This document shows positions 7,143 to 16,000 of a DNA stretch of 20,933 nt, one piece after another; positions within the stretch are counted from its first letter, which is position 1; each line of letters opens with the position of its first letter. The stretch is from Bacillota bacterium (GTDB lineage Bacteria; Bacillota; Clostridia; Christensenellales; Aristaeellaceae), in the NCBI GenBank assembly GCA_023458835.1, contig JAEWWY010000064.1, positions 1-20,933 on the forward strand, read 5' to 3'. The position numbers and the translations under genes were made by a program. A model generated the notes under the pieces. That model did no database searches and was not told where the DNA came from. It saw only the letters and a program-made list of their open reading frames with translations.

Positions 7143-8903
7143 ATGAAGAAACTTGTCAAGTTGCTCACTCTTTCGCTGGCGCTGCTGATGATTTTATCAT
7201 CAGTCGCTTATGCGGGCGGAACCCTGGAAGTTCCGCGCAAGGAAACATTGTACATCAACGGCCTTGCCTGGGGCGCCCCCGAAAACTATAACCCCATAAC
7301 CGGCAATCCCTCCTTCCCCAACAACGGTCAGCGCGTAGCCATGTTTGAGTTCCTGTACATGTACAATCACTTGACCGGCGAAGGCGAGCCCCTGCTGGCC
7401 GACGGACCCATTGAGTGGGTGGACCAGTACAACTTCACGGTCAAGGTGAAGGATGCCGCCAAATGGAACGACGGCACGCCGCTTAGCAATGAGGACGTGG
7501 CCTACACCTATAACTTTGCCAACAAATATCCGGTGAACTGGTCCAACAACTGGACCTACCTGGAGAAAGTGGAAACCGTTGATGGCAACAAGGTGCAGTT
7601 CACCTTGAAGAAGGAACCGTATGACCGCATCCAGGTACCCGCTTCCCTGGCCACCGTGTACATCCTGCCCAAGCATGTGTGGGAAGCCCGTGAGAAAGAG
7701 AGCGGTGATGACATCGCCAAGCTCCGCGCCTACACCGATTTGGACAGCGTGGTAGCCTCCGGTCCCTACAAGCCCTTCTACCATGACAACACCAATATCA
7801 TCGTAGTGCGTGATGACAGCTACTGGGGCCAGGATGCTTCCATGTTCGGTAAGCTCCCCGCGCCCAAGTACATTGCCCACCAGATCTTCACCGACAACGC
7901 GGCCGGCAACTTGGCCATGCAGGAAGGCATGCTGGACATGTCCCAGCAGTTCATCGCCAACGTGTGGGAGCTGTGGGAGAAGGATCCCGCCATTTCCACC
8001 TATCTGCCGGAAAATCCCTACTATTTGGCCGGCTCCATGCCCTCCCTCGTGTTCAACGTAACCCGTCCCGGCCTGGATGACCCTGTTGTCCGCCGCGCTA
8101 TCGCATTGGCTACCGACTTTGAAGCCATCGCAGAAGACGCCATGTGCGGCATGTCCGAGACGCTGATCCCCTCCATCATGATCAAAAAGTATCATGAAAA
8201 GTACCTCAACGCTTCTGAGAAGATCGACGAGCTGCGCTGGGATACCACCAACCTGGATGAGAATCGCGAAGCGGCCGTCGCATTGTTGGATGAAGCCGGC
8301 TACAAAGATGCGGACGGCGACGGCAAGCGCGAAATGCCCGACGGAACGAAGATTGAGTGGAAGGTCGAGTGCCCCTACGGCTGGTCCGACTGGAACGCTT
8401 CCCTGGAGATCGTTGCCCAAGCCGGTCAAGCCATCGGCCTCAACCTGGTAACCTACTTCCCCGAGGCACCTGTATACGATAACGACCGCTTCTATGGCAG
8501 CTTTGACATGATCATGCAATCTCCCCATGGCGACCCGAATCCCGGCGCCCCCTGGACCGGCGTACGCAACGTGCTGTACTCCAAGGACCGGCCCGGTATC
8601 GGCGAATTTGCCGGCTGGAATGCAGGCCGTTATTCCAATGCCCGCATTGATGAATTGTTGGACCTGATCGCCGGTGAGACGGACGAAGCCAAGATCAAGG
8701 CATACTACACCGAGATCGAGGAACTCTACCTTTCCGATCTGCCCACCGTGCCGCTCATGTACCGTCCATGGCTGTTCCATACCACCTCCGAGCATGTGTG
8801 GACCGGCTTCCCCAAGCTCAATGACGGCAGCAATATCCCGCCGCAGGTTTGCATTGCCGGTGCCGGCATCCGCGCCCTGTACAACCTGAAAAATGTGGAA
8901 TAA
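7143..8903 (+). CDS. Family-5 extracellular solute-binding protein, oligosaccharide-type candidate
   Basis: This 586-residue binding protein is the first gene of the right-hand importer operon. Residues 1-25 form a signal peptide (MKKLVKLLTLSLALLMIL, likely cut after AYA) with no lipobox Cys. The mature protein has family-5 features: WNDGTPLSNEDVAYTYNF, VASGPYKPFY followed by DDSYWGQD, DPVVRRAIALATDF and a late segment ending in a conserved-looking YSNARIDELLD. A calcium-loop-like DADGDGKRE occurs near residue 390. Its length and aromatic richness (many W/Y) resemble cello-oligosaccharide-binding members of this family more than short-peptide binders. That is my inference, supported by the divergent GH3 gene. 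Start 7143 has AGGAGG six bases upstream. A structured spacer separates it from the permease gene. Confidence 0.93.
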   Translation: MKKLVKLLTLSLALLMILSSVAYAGGTLEVPRKETLYINGLAWGAPENYNPITGNPSFPNNGQRVAMFEFLYMYNHLTGEGEPLLADGPIEWVDQYNFTVKVKDAAKWNDGTPLSNEDVAYTYNFANKYPVNWSNNWTYLEKVETVDGNKVQFTLKKEPYDRIQVPASLATVYILPKHVWEAREKESGDDIAKLRAYTDLDSVVASGPYKPFYHDNTNIIVVRDDSYWGQDASMFGKLPAPKYIAHQIFTDNAAGNLAMQEGMLDMSQQFIANVWELWEKDPAISTYLPENPYYLAGSMPSLVFNVTRPGLDDPVVRRAIALATDFEAIAEDAMCGMSETLIPSIMIKKYHEKYLNASEKIDELRWDTTNLDENREAAVALLDEAGYKDADGDGKREMPDGTKIEWKVECPYGWSDWNASLEIVAQAGQAIGLNLVTYFPEAPVYDNDRFYGSFDMIMQSPHGDPNPGAPWTGVRNVLYSKDRPGIGEFAGWNAGRYSNARIDELLDLIAGETDEAKIKAYYTEIEELYLSDLPTVPLMYRPWLFHTTSEHVWTGFPKLNDGSNIPPQVCIAGAGIRALYNLKNVE

Positions 8904-8934
8904 GCACCCCTTAAACAAGTAAGGCTTTTGCATC

Positions 8935-9010
8935 GGGCGTCGGGAGGCAGGCCCTTCCGGCGCCCAATTCCCATATCTGGGAGATTATGCGTTCTGCGTG
9001 AGGGCCTGCC
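8935..9010 (+). promoter_or_regulatory. Hairpin with loop complement between binding-protein and permease genes
   Basis: The 157-base spacer contains an 11-pair stem, GGGCGTCGGGA (8935-8945) with TTCCGGCGCCC (8955-8965, including G-T pairs). The nine-base loop GGCAGGCCC (8946-8954) is perfectly complementary to GGGCCTGCC at 9002-9010, extending to ten pairs with 8955/9001. A small hairpin TCCCA-TATC-TGGGA (8969-8982) lies between. No T-run follows, so it is not a standard terminator. It could be a pseudoknot or switch that sets the ratio of binding protein to membrane parts. Confidence 0.65.
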
Positions 9011-9060
9011 GATTTTATCGGGATTTATTCGCAATTTTGGCAATTGAGGTGAGGGGCACT

Positions 9061-10059
9061 TTGAAGAAGTTTTTGGTAAAAAAATTCTTCTGGTATCTGC
9101 TGACGCTGGTGGTCGCGCTGATGCTGAATTTCTTTCTCCCGCGGCTGATTCCCGGCAATCCAGTTCAATCCATCGTCGGGCAGGTCACTCAGGGCATGAC
9201 GGATACCGATAAGATGCGCGATATCTATGAATCCTACATGCGTGACTTTGGTTTGGATAAACCGCTGGTCGAGCAATTTTTCATCTATATAGGCAAGCTG
9301 TTTCAAGGGGATCTTGGCAAATCCATCCGCAATCTGAACAGGCCCGTGGCGGATATACTGGCTTCCGCCGTTCCTTATACGGGGGGCCTTCAGCTCCCGG
9401 CCATCCTTGTGGGCTGGACGCTGGGCAACCTGCTGGGTGCGCTTGCCGCATACAAACGGGGTGTGTTTGATAAGATCACCTTTCCTGTTTCACTATTTTT
9501 AAGCGCCATACCCATGTTTATCTTTTCGCTGATACTGCTCTATCTGTTTGCAGTCAATCTGAAATGGTTCCCCATCAACGGTGCCTACGGGCAGGGCATG
9601 ATTCCAAACTTGAGCTGGAAATTCTTCGCTTCGATGGTTGAACACTGGACGCTTCCGTGGCTGAGCCTGGTGCTGGTCATGATCGGCGGCCAGGCCATTG
9701 GTATGCGTTCCATGTCGCTGTACGAGCTTAATGCCGACTATGTGCTTTACGCAAAGCTGCTAGGCATCCGTGATAAGAAAATTACCGGTTATGTGTTCCG
9801 AAACGCTGTTTTGCCGCAGGTGACAGGCCTTGCTTTATCGCTTGGCACCATGGTCACCGGCGCTCTGATCACAGAAATGGTATTCAATTATCCGGGAATA
9901 GGAACATGGATGTTCACCGCCATCCGGACGGTGGACTATCCGCTGATCTCGGGATGCACTTTACTGGTAACGCTGACGGTGCTAATCGCCAATTTCCTCA
10001 TTGAGATCATATATGGCTTCCTTGACCCGCGCGTCAGGGCTGCGCAAGTGGAGGATTGA
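9061..10059 (+). CDS. ABC importer permease, DppB-like
   Basis: This 332-residue inner-membrane subunit of the right-hand importer has the B-type permease layout. An N-terminal helix (FFWYLLTLVVALMLNFFLPRLIPGNP) is followed by an extracellular segment with FGLDKPLVEQFF and GDLGKSI and then five more hydrophobic helices. The EAA-type loop (ADYVLYAKLLGIRDKKITGYVFRNAVLPQ region, near residues 220-250) docks with the ATPase, and the C-terminus ends GFLDPRVR. The frame is open from a GTG at 8998. The chosen start is TTG at 9061 (LKKFLVKKFFW), because AGGTGAGGGG sits just upstream and the earlier codons fall in the structured spacer. GTG at 9049 is a less likely alternative. The next permease gene starts three bases after the stop. 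Confidence 0.9.
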   Translation: MKKFLVKKFFWYLLTLVVALMLNFFLPRLIPGNPVQSIVGQVTQGMTDTDKMRDIYESYMRDFGLDKPLVEQFFIYIGKLFQGDLGKSIRNLNRPVADILASAVPYTGGLQLPAILVGWTLGNLLGALAAYKRGVFDKITFPVSLFLSAIPMFIFSLILLYLFAVNLKWFPINGAYGQGMIPNLSWKFFASMVEHWTLPWLSLVLVMIGGQAIGMRSMSLYELNADYVLYAKLLGIRDKKITGYVFRNAVLPQVTGLALSLGTMVTGALITEMVFNYPGIGTWMFTAIRTVDYPLISGCTLLVTLTVLIANFLIEIIYGFLDPRVRAAQVED

Positions 10060-10062
10060 GCT

Positions 10063-11109
10063 ATGAAGCACATTTTGCAGATTCTGCTGAAATCCGGGCG
10101 GTTTCTCTTCGGCTTCGCGGTGGTGTTCCTGGTAGTAACATTTGCAATTTTCTATCCGATGATCAATACCAATGATCCAAAGGAAAACAGATACAATAAT
10201 CCTAACTACGTGACAATCACCCCCGTCCGCGAAGCGCTGGAGGCCGGCAACTTGGCATTGGCCAAGGTGGAAGCTGTGAAGCTGTCCGGGACCGGCGACG
10301 AGGAGCTTATAAAGACCGTTGAGAGTACGCTAATCAAAATTGAGGAAGGTGCTGAAAAAGAGGCGCTGAAGGCGGCCAAGGAGATCAAGAAGACCATCAA
10401 GCGCGAAAAGGATCAGCCGCCTACCCGGGAGTTTCTGCTGGGCACCGACAACTTTGCCACGGATATGCTGCTCAAGCTGGCATACGGCGCACGCACGTCG
10501 CTGTCCGTCGGACTGGAAGCGGGGGTTATCGCCACGTTGATCGGTTTGATCATCGGCCTTTGTGCCGGCTTCATCGGAGGTACGACGGACAATATATTGA
10601 CTACTGCCACCAACATGTTCATCGTTATTCCTTCCTTTGTGATCCTGATCCTGTTGTCTGTGGCGCTGGGTTCCACTCCCACCTGGATGACAGGCATCAT
10701 TATCGGTGTGACAAGCTGGCCGTGGACGGCAAGGGCCGTCCGTGCCCAAACCACTTCTCTTCGGAACCGAGACCATGTGAATATGGCAAGGATCACAGGC
10801 TACTCCACCACCCGGATCATTATGACCGAAATTCTGCCCTACATTGCCAGCTACGTTGTGATGGCCTTCATTCTGCAGATGGCATCGGGCATCATGGCGG
10901 AAGCAACGCTGTCGCTCCTGGGCCTTGGTGATCCCAGCAGCATTTCCCTGGGCAAATTGCTCAACTGGGCAATGCAGTTCGAGGCTGTGCGCTCTGCCCG
11001 CTGGTGGCAGTTTGTACCGGTGGCTGTCACCATCGCGCTGGTCACCTTCTCCCTGTATATGATGAACAGCGGGATGGATGAGGTATTCAATCCCAAGATT
11101 AGGAGCTGA
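10063..11109 (+). CDS. ABC importer permease, DppC-like, with charged helical insert
   Basis: This 348-residue second channel subunit of the right-hand importer has TM1 at about residues 13-33. Canonical C-type permease sequence resumes at FLLGTDNFATDMLLKLAYGARTSL (about 124-147), followed by five hydrophobic helices and the EAA-type loop DHVNMARITGYSTTRIIMTEILP (about 237-259). Between them, residues ~54-118 are an extra segment rich in Ala, Glu and Lys and predicted by eye to be helical, where ordinary DppC proteins have only a short link. By topology it should lie outside the membrane, next to the binding protein. Start 10063 has GGAGG upstream. The gene is tightly packed with both neighbours. 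Confidence 0.92.
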   Translation: MKHILQILLKSGRFLFGFAVVFLVVTFAIFYPMINTNDPKENRYNNPNYVTITPVREALEAGNLALAKVEAVKLSGTGDEELIKTVESTLIKIEEGAEKEALKAAKEIKKTIKREKDQPPTREFLLGTDNFATDMLLKLAYGARTSLSVGLEAGVIATLIGLIIGLCAGFIGGTTDNILTTATNMFIVIPSFVILILLSVALGSTPTWMTGIIIGVTSWPWTARAVRAQTTSLRNRDHVNMARITGYSTTRIIMTEILPYIASYVVMAFILQMASGIMAEATLSLLGLGDPSSISLGKLLNWAMQFEAVRSARWWQFVPVAVTIALVTFSLYMMNSGMDEVFNPKIRS

Positions 11110-11113
11110 TACC

Positions 11114-12148
11114 ATGACAGAGCATGTGTTGAAGGTTACGGACCTGCGCACGTATTACAAAACACGCCTGAAGGAAAACGTCTATGCCGTGGACGGCGTC
11201 AGCCTGGAACTGAAGGAAGGGCGTGTACTCGGCATCGCAGGCGAATCCGGCTGCGGCAAGTCTACCCTGGCTTTAAGCCTTATGGGATATTATTTCCCGC
11301 CGCTGCATTACGCAAGCGGCAGCATTGAGTTGAACGGCACAGATATCATGAGGCTGCCCTATGAGGAACTGCGCCGCCATTATCTGGGCACGGAGATCGC
11401 ATATATTCCACAGGCGGCCATGAACGCGCTGAATCCTACCCGCAAGATATATAAATTTGTGGTAGATGTGCTGAAGGAGCATCGCCCTGACATGAGCCAC
11501 GAGCAGATGCTGAACCTGGCGAAAAACAAGTTTGCTTTCCTGAATCTGCCGGAGCGGGTGCTGAATGCCTATCCCAATGAGCTTTCCGGAGGGATGAAGC
11601 AGCGCACGGTGATCGCCATCTCCACACTTTTAAACCCCAGGGTGCTTATTGCTGATGAACCATCTTCCGCGCTGGATGTATCCAGCCAGAAGGTAGTGAT
11701 ATCCATGCTGAAAAAAATGCTCAAGGACGGCTTCGTCAAGTCGATGATATTCATCACCCATGAGCTTCCTCTTTTGCGCCACGTGGCCGACGATATCGTG
11801 GTGATGTATGCCGGAGAACTGGTGGAAAAAGGCACCAACGAAGAAGTGGTCTTTGACCCCATTCATCCCTATTCTCATGCGCTGATGGGATCCATCATCG
11901 TGCCTGAGGAGGGGATGAGGACGCACAAGCTGTCCGCCATACCCGGTGCGCCGCCCAATCTGAAAAAGGTGATGCAGGGCTGCCAGTTTGCCGAGCGGTG
12001 CATGTATGCGGACGATACATGCAGGCAAAACCGCATAGGCATCAGCACGTTTGGGGACGGGCGCTATCACCGTTGCCGCTTTACGGAGGCGGAGCTGAGA
12101 ACCATGCACGCCAAGCAAAACGGGAAGGGGGAAGCAAATAATGGCTGA
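11114..12148 (+). CDS. ABC importer ATPase, OppD/DppD-like
   Basis: This 344-residue ATPase of the right-hand importer shows Walker A GESGCGKST, Q-loop IPQAAMNALNPTRKI (Gln kept), signature ELSGGMKQR, Walker B/D-loop IADEPSSALD and H-loop ITHE (Glu where Asp is usual). The C-terminal Cys motif is CQFAERCMYADDTC. The frame opens at 11078 inside the permease gene, but ATG 11114 (MTEHVLKVTDLRTYY) has AGGAG eight bases upstream and fits the family start. It begins four bases after the permease stop and overlaps the next ATPase gene by eight bases, so all are one translational unit. Confidence 0.93.
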   Translation: MTEHVLKVTDLRTYYKTRLKENVYAVDGVSLELKEGRVLGIAGESGCGKSTLALSLMGYYFPPLHYASGSIELNGTDIMRLPYEELRRHYLGTEIAYIPQAAMNALNPTRKIYKFVVDVLKEHRPDMSHEQMLNLAKNKFAFLNLPERVLNAYPNELSGGMKQRTVIAISTLLNPRVLIADEPSSALDVSSQKVVISMLKKMLKDGFVKSMIFITHELPLLRHVADDIVVMYAGELVEKGTNEEVVFDPIHPYSHALMGSIIVPEEGMRTHKLSAIPGAPPNLKKVMQGCQFAERCMYADDTCRQNRIGISTFGDGRYHRCRFTEAELRTMHAKQNGKGEANNG

Positions 12149-12965
12149 AACCAAACAGCGGTATGGTGATTTGCTGCTGGAGACCAGAAAGCTGAACAAA
12201 GTGTTCGGTTCCGGCAGAAAAAAGGTCCATGCGGTAAAGGATGTGGATTTTAAGCTCCATCAGGGCGAGATCCTTTCCATCGTGGGGGAGTCGGGCAGCG
12301 GAAAAACGACGCTGGCCAAGATCCTGCTGGGGCTGCTTTCCGAAACCGGCGGGCAGGTTTTTTATAAGGGCAATCCCCGGGATTTGCGGTCCCACACAAA
12401 GCGCCGGGCCTACTGGCAAAATATACTGGCGGTGTTTCTGGACCCGTTCTCCACAGTCAATCAGTTTTTCAGGGTGGAAAAGATACTGGATGATTGCCTT
12501 AAACTACAGGGGATGGGTAAGCTGCCGCCTCATGAAAAGCAGGAAAAGATGCGTGATGCCTGCCGCTTCGTCATCCTGAAATTTGAGGAACTGTATAACA
12601 AGTATCCCTTTGAGCTCTCCGGCGGACAGATGCAGCGTCTGATGATCGCGCGGATTTTTATGAAGCATCCCAAGGTGCTCATTGCGGATGAACCAACTTC
12701 CATGATCGACGCCTGCTCCCGATCCACCATTTTGGATATGCTCATGAAACTGCGGGATGAGGAGGGAATGACCGTACTATTTATCACCCATGACCTGGGT
12801 CTGGCCTACTATGTCAGCGACACGCTGTACATTATGGAACGTGGGCAGATCGTGGAGCATGGTGGCGCGGAGGAAGTCATATTGGCAGCCAGGCATGAAT
12901 ATACGCGCCGTTTGGTGAAGGACGTGCCCAAGCTGAACGAGGCATGGGAATTGGAGTTGGGATAA
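12141..12965 (+). CDS. ABC importer ATPase, OppF-like, short form with altered Q-loop
   Basis: This 274-residue last gene of the right-hand importer operon has Walker A GESGSGKTT, signature ELSGGQMQR, Walker B ADEPTS, D-loop SMID (SALD is usual) and H-loop ITHDLG. The Q-loop reads VFLDPFSTVN, so the normally conserved Gln is Leu (residue 100). The C-terminal Cys-containing oligopeptide tail is missing; the protein ends shortly after VEHGGAEEV. The SMID form and the AYYVSD following the H-loop recall, from memory, sugar-associated members of this family. GGGGGAAG precedes the ATG, which overlaps the previous gene by eight bases. The substitution could be a natural asymmetric site or a loss of function; the rest of the protein looks intact. 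Confidence 0.9.
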   Translation: MAETKQRYGDLLLETRKLNKVFGSGRKKVHAVKDVDFKLHQGEILSIVGESGSGKTTLAKILLGLLSETGGQVFYKGNPRDLRSHTKRRAYWQNILAVFLDPFSTVNQFFRVEKILDDCLKLQGMGKLPPHEKQEKMRDACRFVILKFEELYNKYPFELSGGQMQRLMIARIFMKHPKVLIADEPTSMIDACSRSTILDMLMKLRDEEGMTVLFITHDLGLAYYVSDTLYIMERGQIVEHGGAEEVILAARHEYTRRLVKDVPKLNEAWELELG

Positions 12966-12986
12966 CGGTTGGCTGGATAAAAGAAT

Positions 12987-13022
12987 GAGCCGGGCGCATT
13001 GTGCGATCCGGCTCGTATTTTA
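12987..13022. terminator. Bidirectional rho-independent terminator
   Basis: GAGCCGG (12987-12993) pairs perfectly with CCGGCTC (13008-13014), with an inner CGCA/TGCG stem. A T-rich tail (GTATTTTATG) follows on plus, and ATTCTTTTAT follows on minus. It sits between the convergent importer operon and the GGDEF-EAL gene, serving both. Confidence 0.85.
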
Positions 13023-13032
13023 TGTCTGCCTT

Positions 13033-16000
13033 TTATAGAGGCAGTCTCTGCAGCGCATCCATCACCTGGCCGATGACTTCGCGGCTGGGCATCAGCGGCG
13101 GCATGCTGGGGAGGGAGATGTAATAACCCTGCAGGTAATCTACGCCGCAGGCAATCAATGTTTCCATCTCTTCCCGGGTCTCGACACCCTCGGCGATGAC
13201 CTGGATGTTTCTCTCCCGGCAAATGCCGATGATCCCGGCCAGCATTTGCTGCCTTTCCTTATCCGTATCAATGTTGCGCACCACGGACATGCCGATTTTC
13301 ACCAGATGGGGTGACAGGGCGGTGAGCATTACATCCCCCGTATCGTTGCTGCCGAAATCGTCGATGGCGACCATTGCCTCCCATCGATCGGTAAGCAGCA
13401 TCTTATCACGCAGAAAGCCTTCGCTGGAGGGGTCGCCCTGGGCGATTTCAAGCACAATCTGCTTAAGATATGGGCGGAACTGCGTCTCAAAGGAATTCAG
13501 GTCAGTGGCATTTATGCTGCAACTGGGGATGGAATGGATAAATACACGGCTTTCCGGAGAGATGCTGCCGATTTGAACGCAATTGACAAAGGTCTGCATG
13601 GCGCCAAACCATGTAAGACGTTCCACACGGCACAGTTGGGCATGTGACCTGGCCAGGCGAAGCACATCCCGCGGGCCGGAAAAATCATTTCCCCGGGGCC
13701 GCATCAGCATCTCATAGCCAAAGACCTGCCCTGTTTTTACATTCAGGATCGGCTGCATGGCATAATCGATCAATGCCTGCTCAATCAGGTTATCCAGCGC
13801 CTCCTGGCCATTTAGAAGCACCTCGTTGCCGTCAAACAAAAGCCGGTTAAACTCCTGAAGCTCGCCTTTACGCGTATGCTTGGCCTGATACATGGCAAAA
13901 TCCGCATAGCGCACCAGGTCTTCCAGGATAGTGGCGTCATAGGGATACCAAGCTACCCCGCAGGAAGCCCGGAGCCGGTAGGGGATGCCGCTGGGCAGGA
14001 GGATGGTCGTCCGCGCAATCCTCTGGCAGATGTTCAGGATGACATCCATGGCGGCCTCCCTGTTTTCATAGCCGTAGACCAGGGCATAAAACTCATCGCC
14101 GGAGCGCCTGGCGGCCATCACATTGCCGCGCTTGCCGTTTTGCAGGCATTGGGCAAAGGCCTGTATATATTCGTCTCCTGTTTTGTGCCCGTATGTATCG
14201 TTGATGTACTTCAAATTGTCCATGTCCCACATGACCAGAGCACAGACCTTCGCTTCCTTGGGATCAAGCAGCAGCTTTCCGCCATGTTCAATGAAACCCC
14301 GGCGGTTAAACAGGCTTGTCAAGACATCGTAATCCCGCTCGTAGGCCAGCTTCTGTTTTTCCTGCATCTCGCGGGTCACATCCATCACCGCGCCCAGAAC
14401 CCGCTCCCCTTCATATACGGTGCGGATTTGTATCCACCACTCCGCCTGGTCCTGCACCATGCGATAGATATCTTTTTCTCCCGGTTCCCTTGCCTTATCC
14501 AACAGCGCCATACGCTGATGGAATGAATGCACATCCAAATATCCGAAATCACCCTCGCAGGGAAGCCAGCCCATTAATTCAAACAGGCTCCGGCTCAAAA
14601 AAACGGAGCGTGCGTTCTGCGCATACTCAAAAACGCCGATGCGCGCGCCCGTCATGGCAATGATCTTCTGAATCTTGGACGCCGATTCCGCCACGGCGCT
14701 GGACAGATCCTCAATGGAGTCGGTCAATTGGTCGATTTCTGAAATGTTCAGCTTTTGCAAATTGATGGTTTCCTCGGGGTTGCTCTTTTTCAATTCCGAT
14801 GCCAGCAAAATGATGGGCCTTGTGATGAGGCGGCTGGAAAAGGCCGATCCCAAAATACCCAGCAGTAATGCAAAGAGCAGCGCCCAAATGACCATGCGCA
14901 TCACCTGGGAAGAGAAGGAAAGAAGCACGCCCTTCTCCACCATGCCTATCAGCACCCACTGCTGCTTGGCAAAAGGGGTATTGGCATTATACAGGTGCAG
15001 GTTTTCTACGCTGGCCAGCATGGCGCTTTGGCCGGCCCCGTCCTTTAAGCGGATGACCCGGCTTCCAGCATCACCACTGCTATAGAGCGTACTTCCAGGG
15101 CTGAAAAAGCGGCGATAGCTGATACCGCTTACCAGTACCGGGCGATAGCTTTGCCCGCCGTCCTCGGTAATGGCAAGGCAATAGGACCCTGTTTTATCTT
15201 CCCAAAGCTCGTTATAGCCAAGAAAAGAATACAGGTATGTATCCGTCAGGTCAACGCCCAATACCCCAAACACCGCGCCGTCGGAAGCGATCAGCGGCAT
15301 GGAATAGCTGATGACCTGCCCATCGCTTCCGCTTAGGGAGAACAAAGGGCTCCAATAGCCATAAGCGGAGTCATCCGGGGCCCTGATTTCAAGGGCCGCC
15401 CGGAATGGCTGGAAGTAGAACTGTTCGTTTGGCAGGCTGCCATCCTGCGAAAAGCGGAATCCGGCGCTCCAATAGCTATCCAAAGGAATATTCAGAGATT
15501 TGGAAATGGAAGAAAGCCCCCGCTCCATCAGCAGATCGGAGCCGGTAAACGCATAAGCCGTATCATTGTTGGGATCAAGATCCCTAAGATAAAGCCCGGC
15601 GCGCACCTCCTGGGCCGTATGGTTTTGCACGCCTGCGCCATCCAATACCAAAAATGCCCCGGTAACGCCGTTGTTCCGGAGCATGGTGATCAAATCCGGC
15701 GCCAGCGCTGTGACCAATTCCTCGTTCAGGGCCGCACTGGTATGGACATCCGTCCAGGATACATTTTTTTGCGACAAAAGCGCTTCCACATGATCTACGA
15801 TGCGGTTTTTTACCGAATCCAGCCTGGACCAGCGCTGGGTCATGATATTGATGAGTGCATCGGCACGGCTTTTTGTACGCTGGGAAAGCAGGCTGTACGC
15901 ATTTTCTTCCATGCGCGGCAGGATTCCGCTAAATAGAAACAGGGCTGCAAACAATGCTGTCTGCAGCAGAACAGTAAAGGTGAACTGTATCAAAAGCTTG

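Noticed and set aside
7200..8933. A 577-codon open frame antisense to the right-hand binding-protein gene
   Set aside because: It mirrors the codon bias of a clear family-5 binding protein, has no ribosome binding site, and its composition (Gly/Val/His-rich) matches no family I know.
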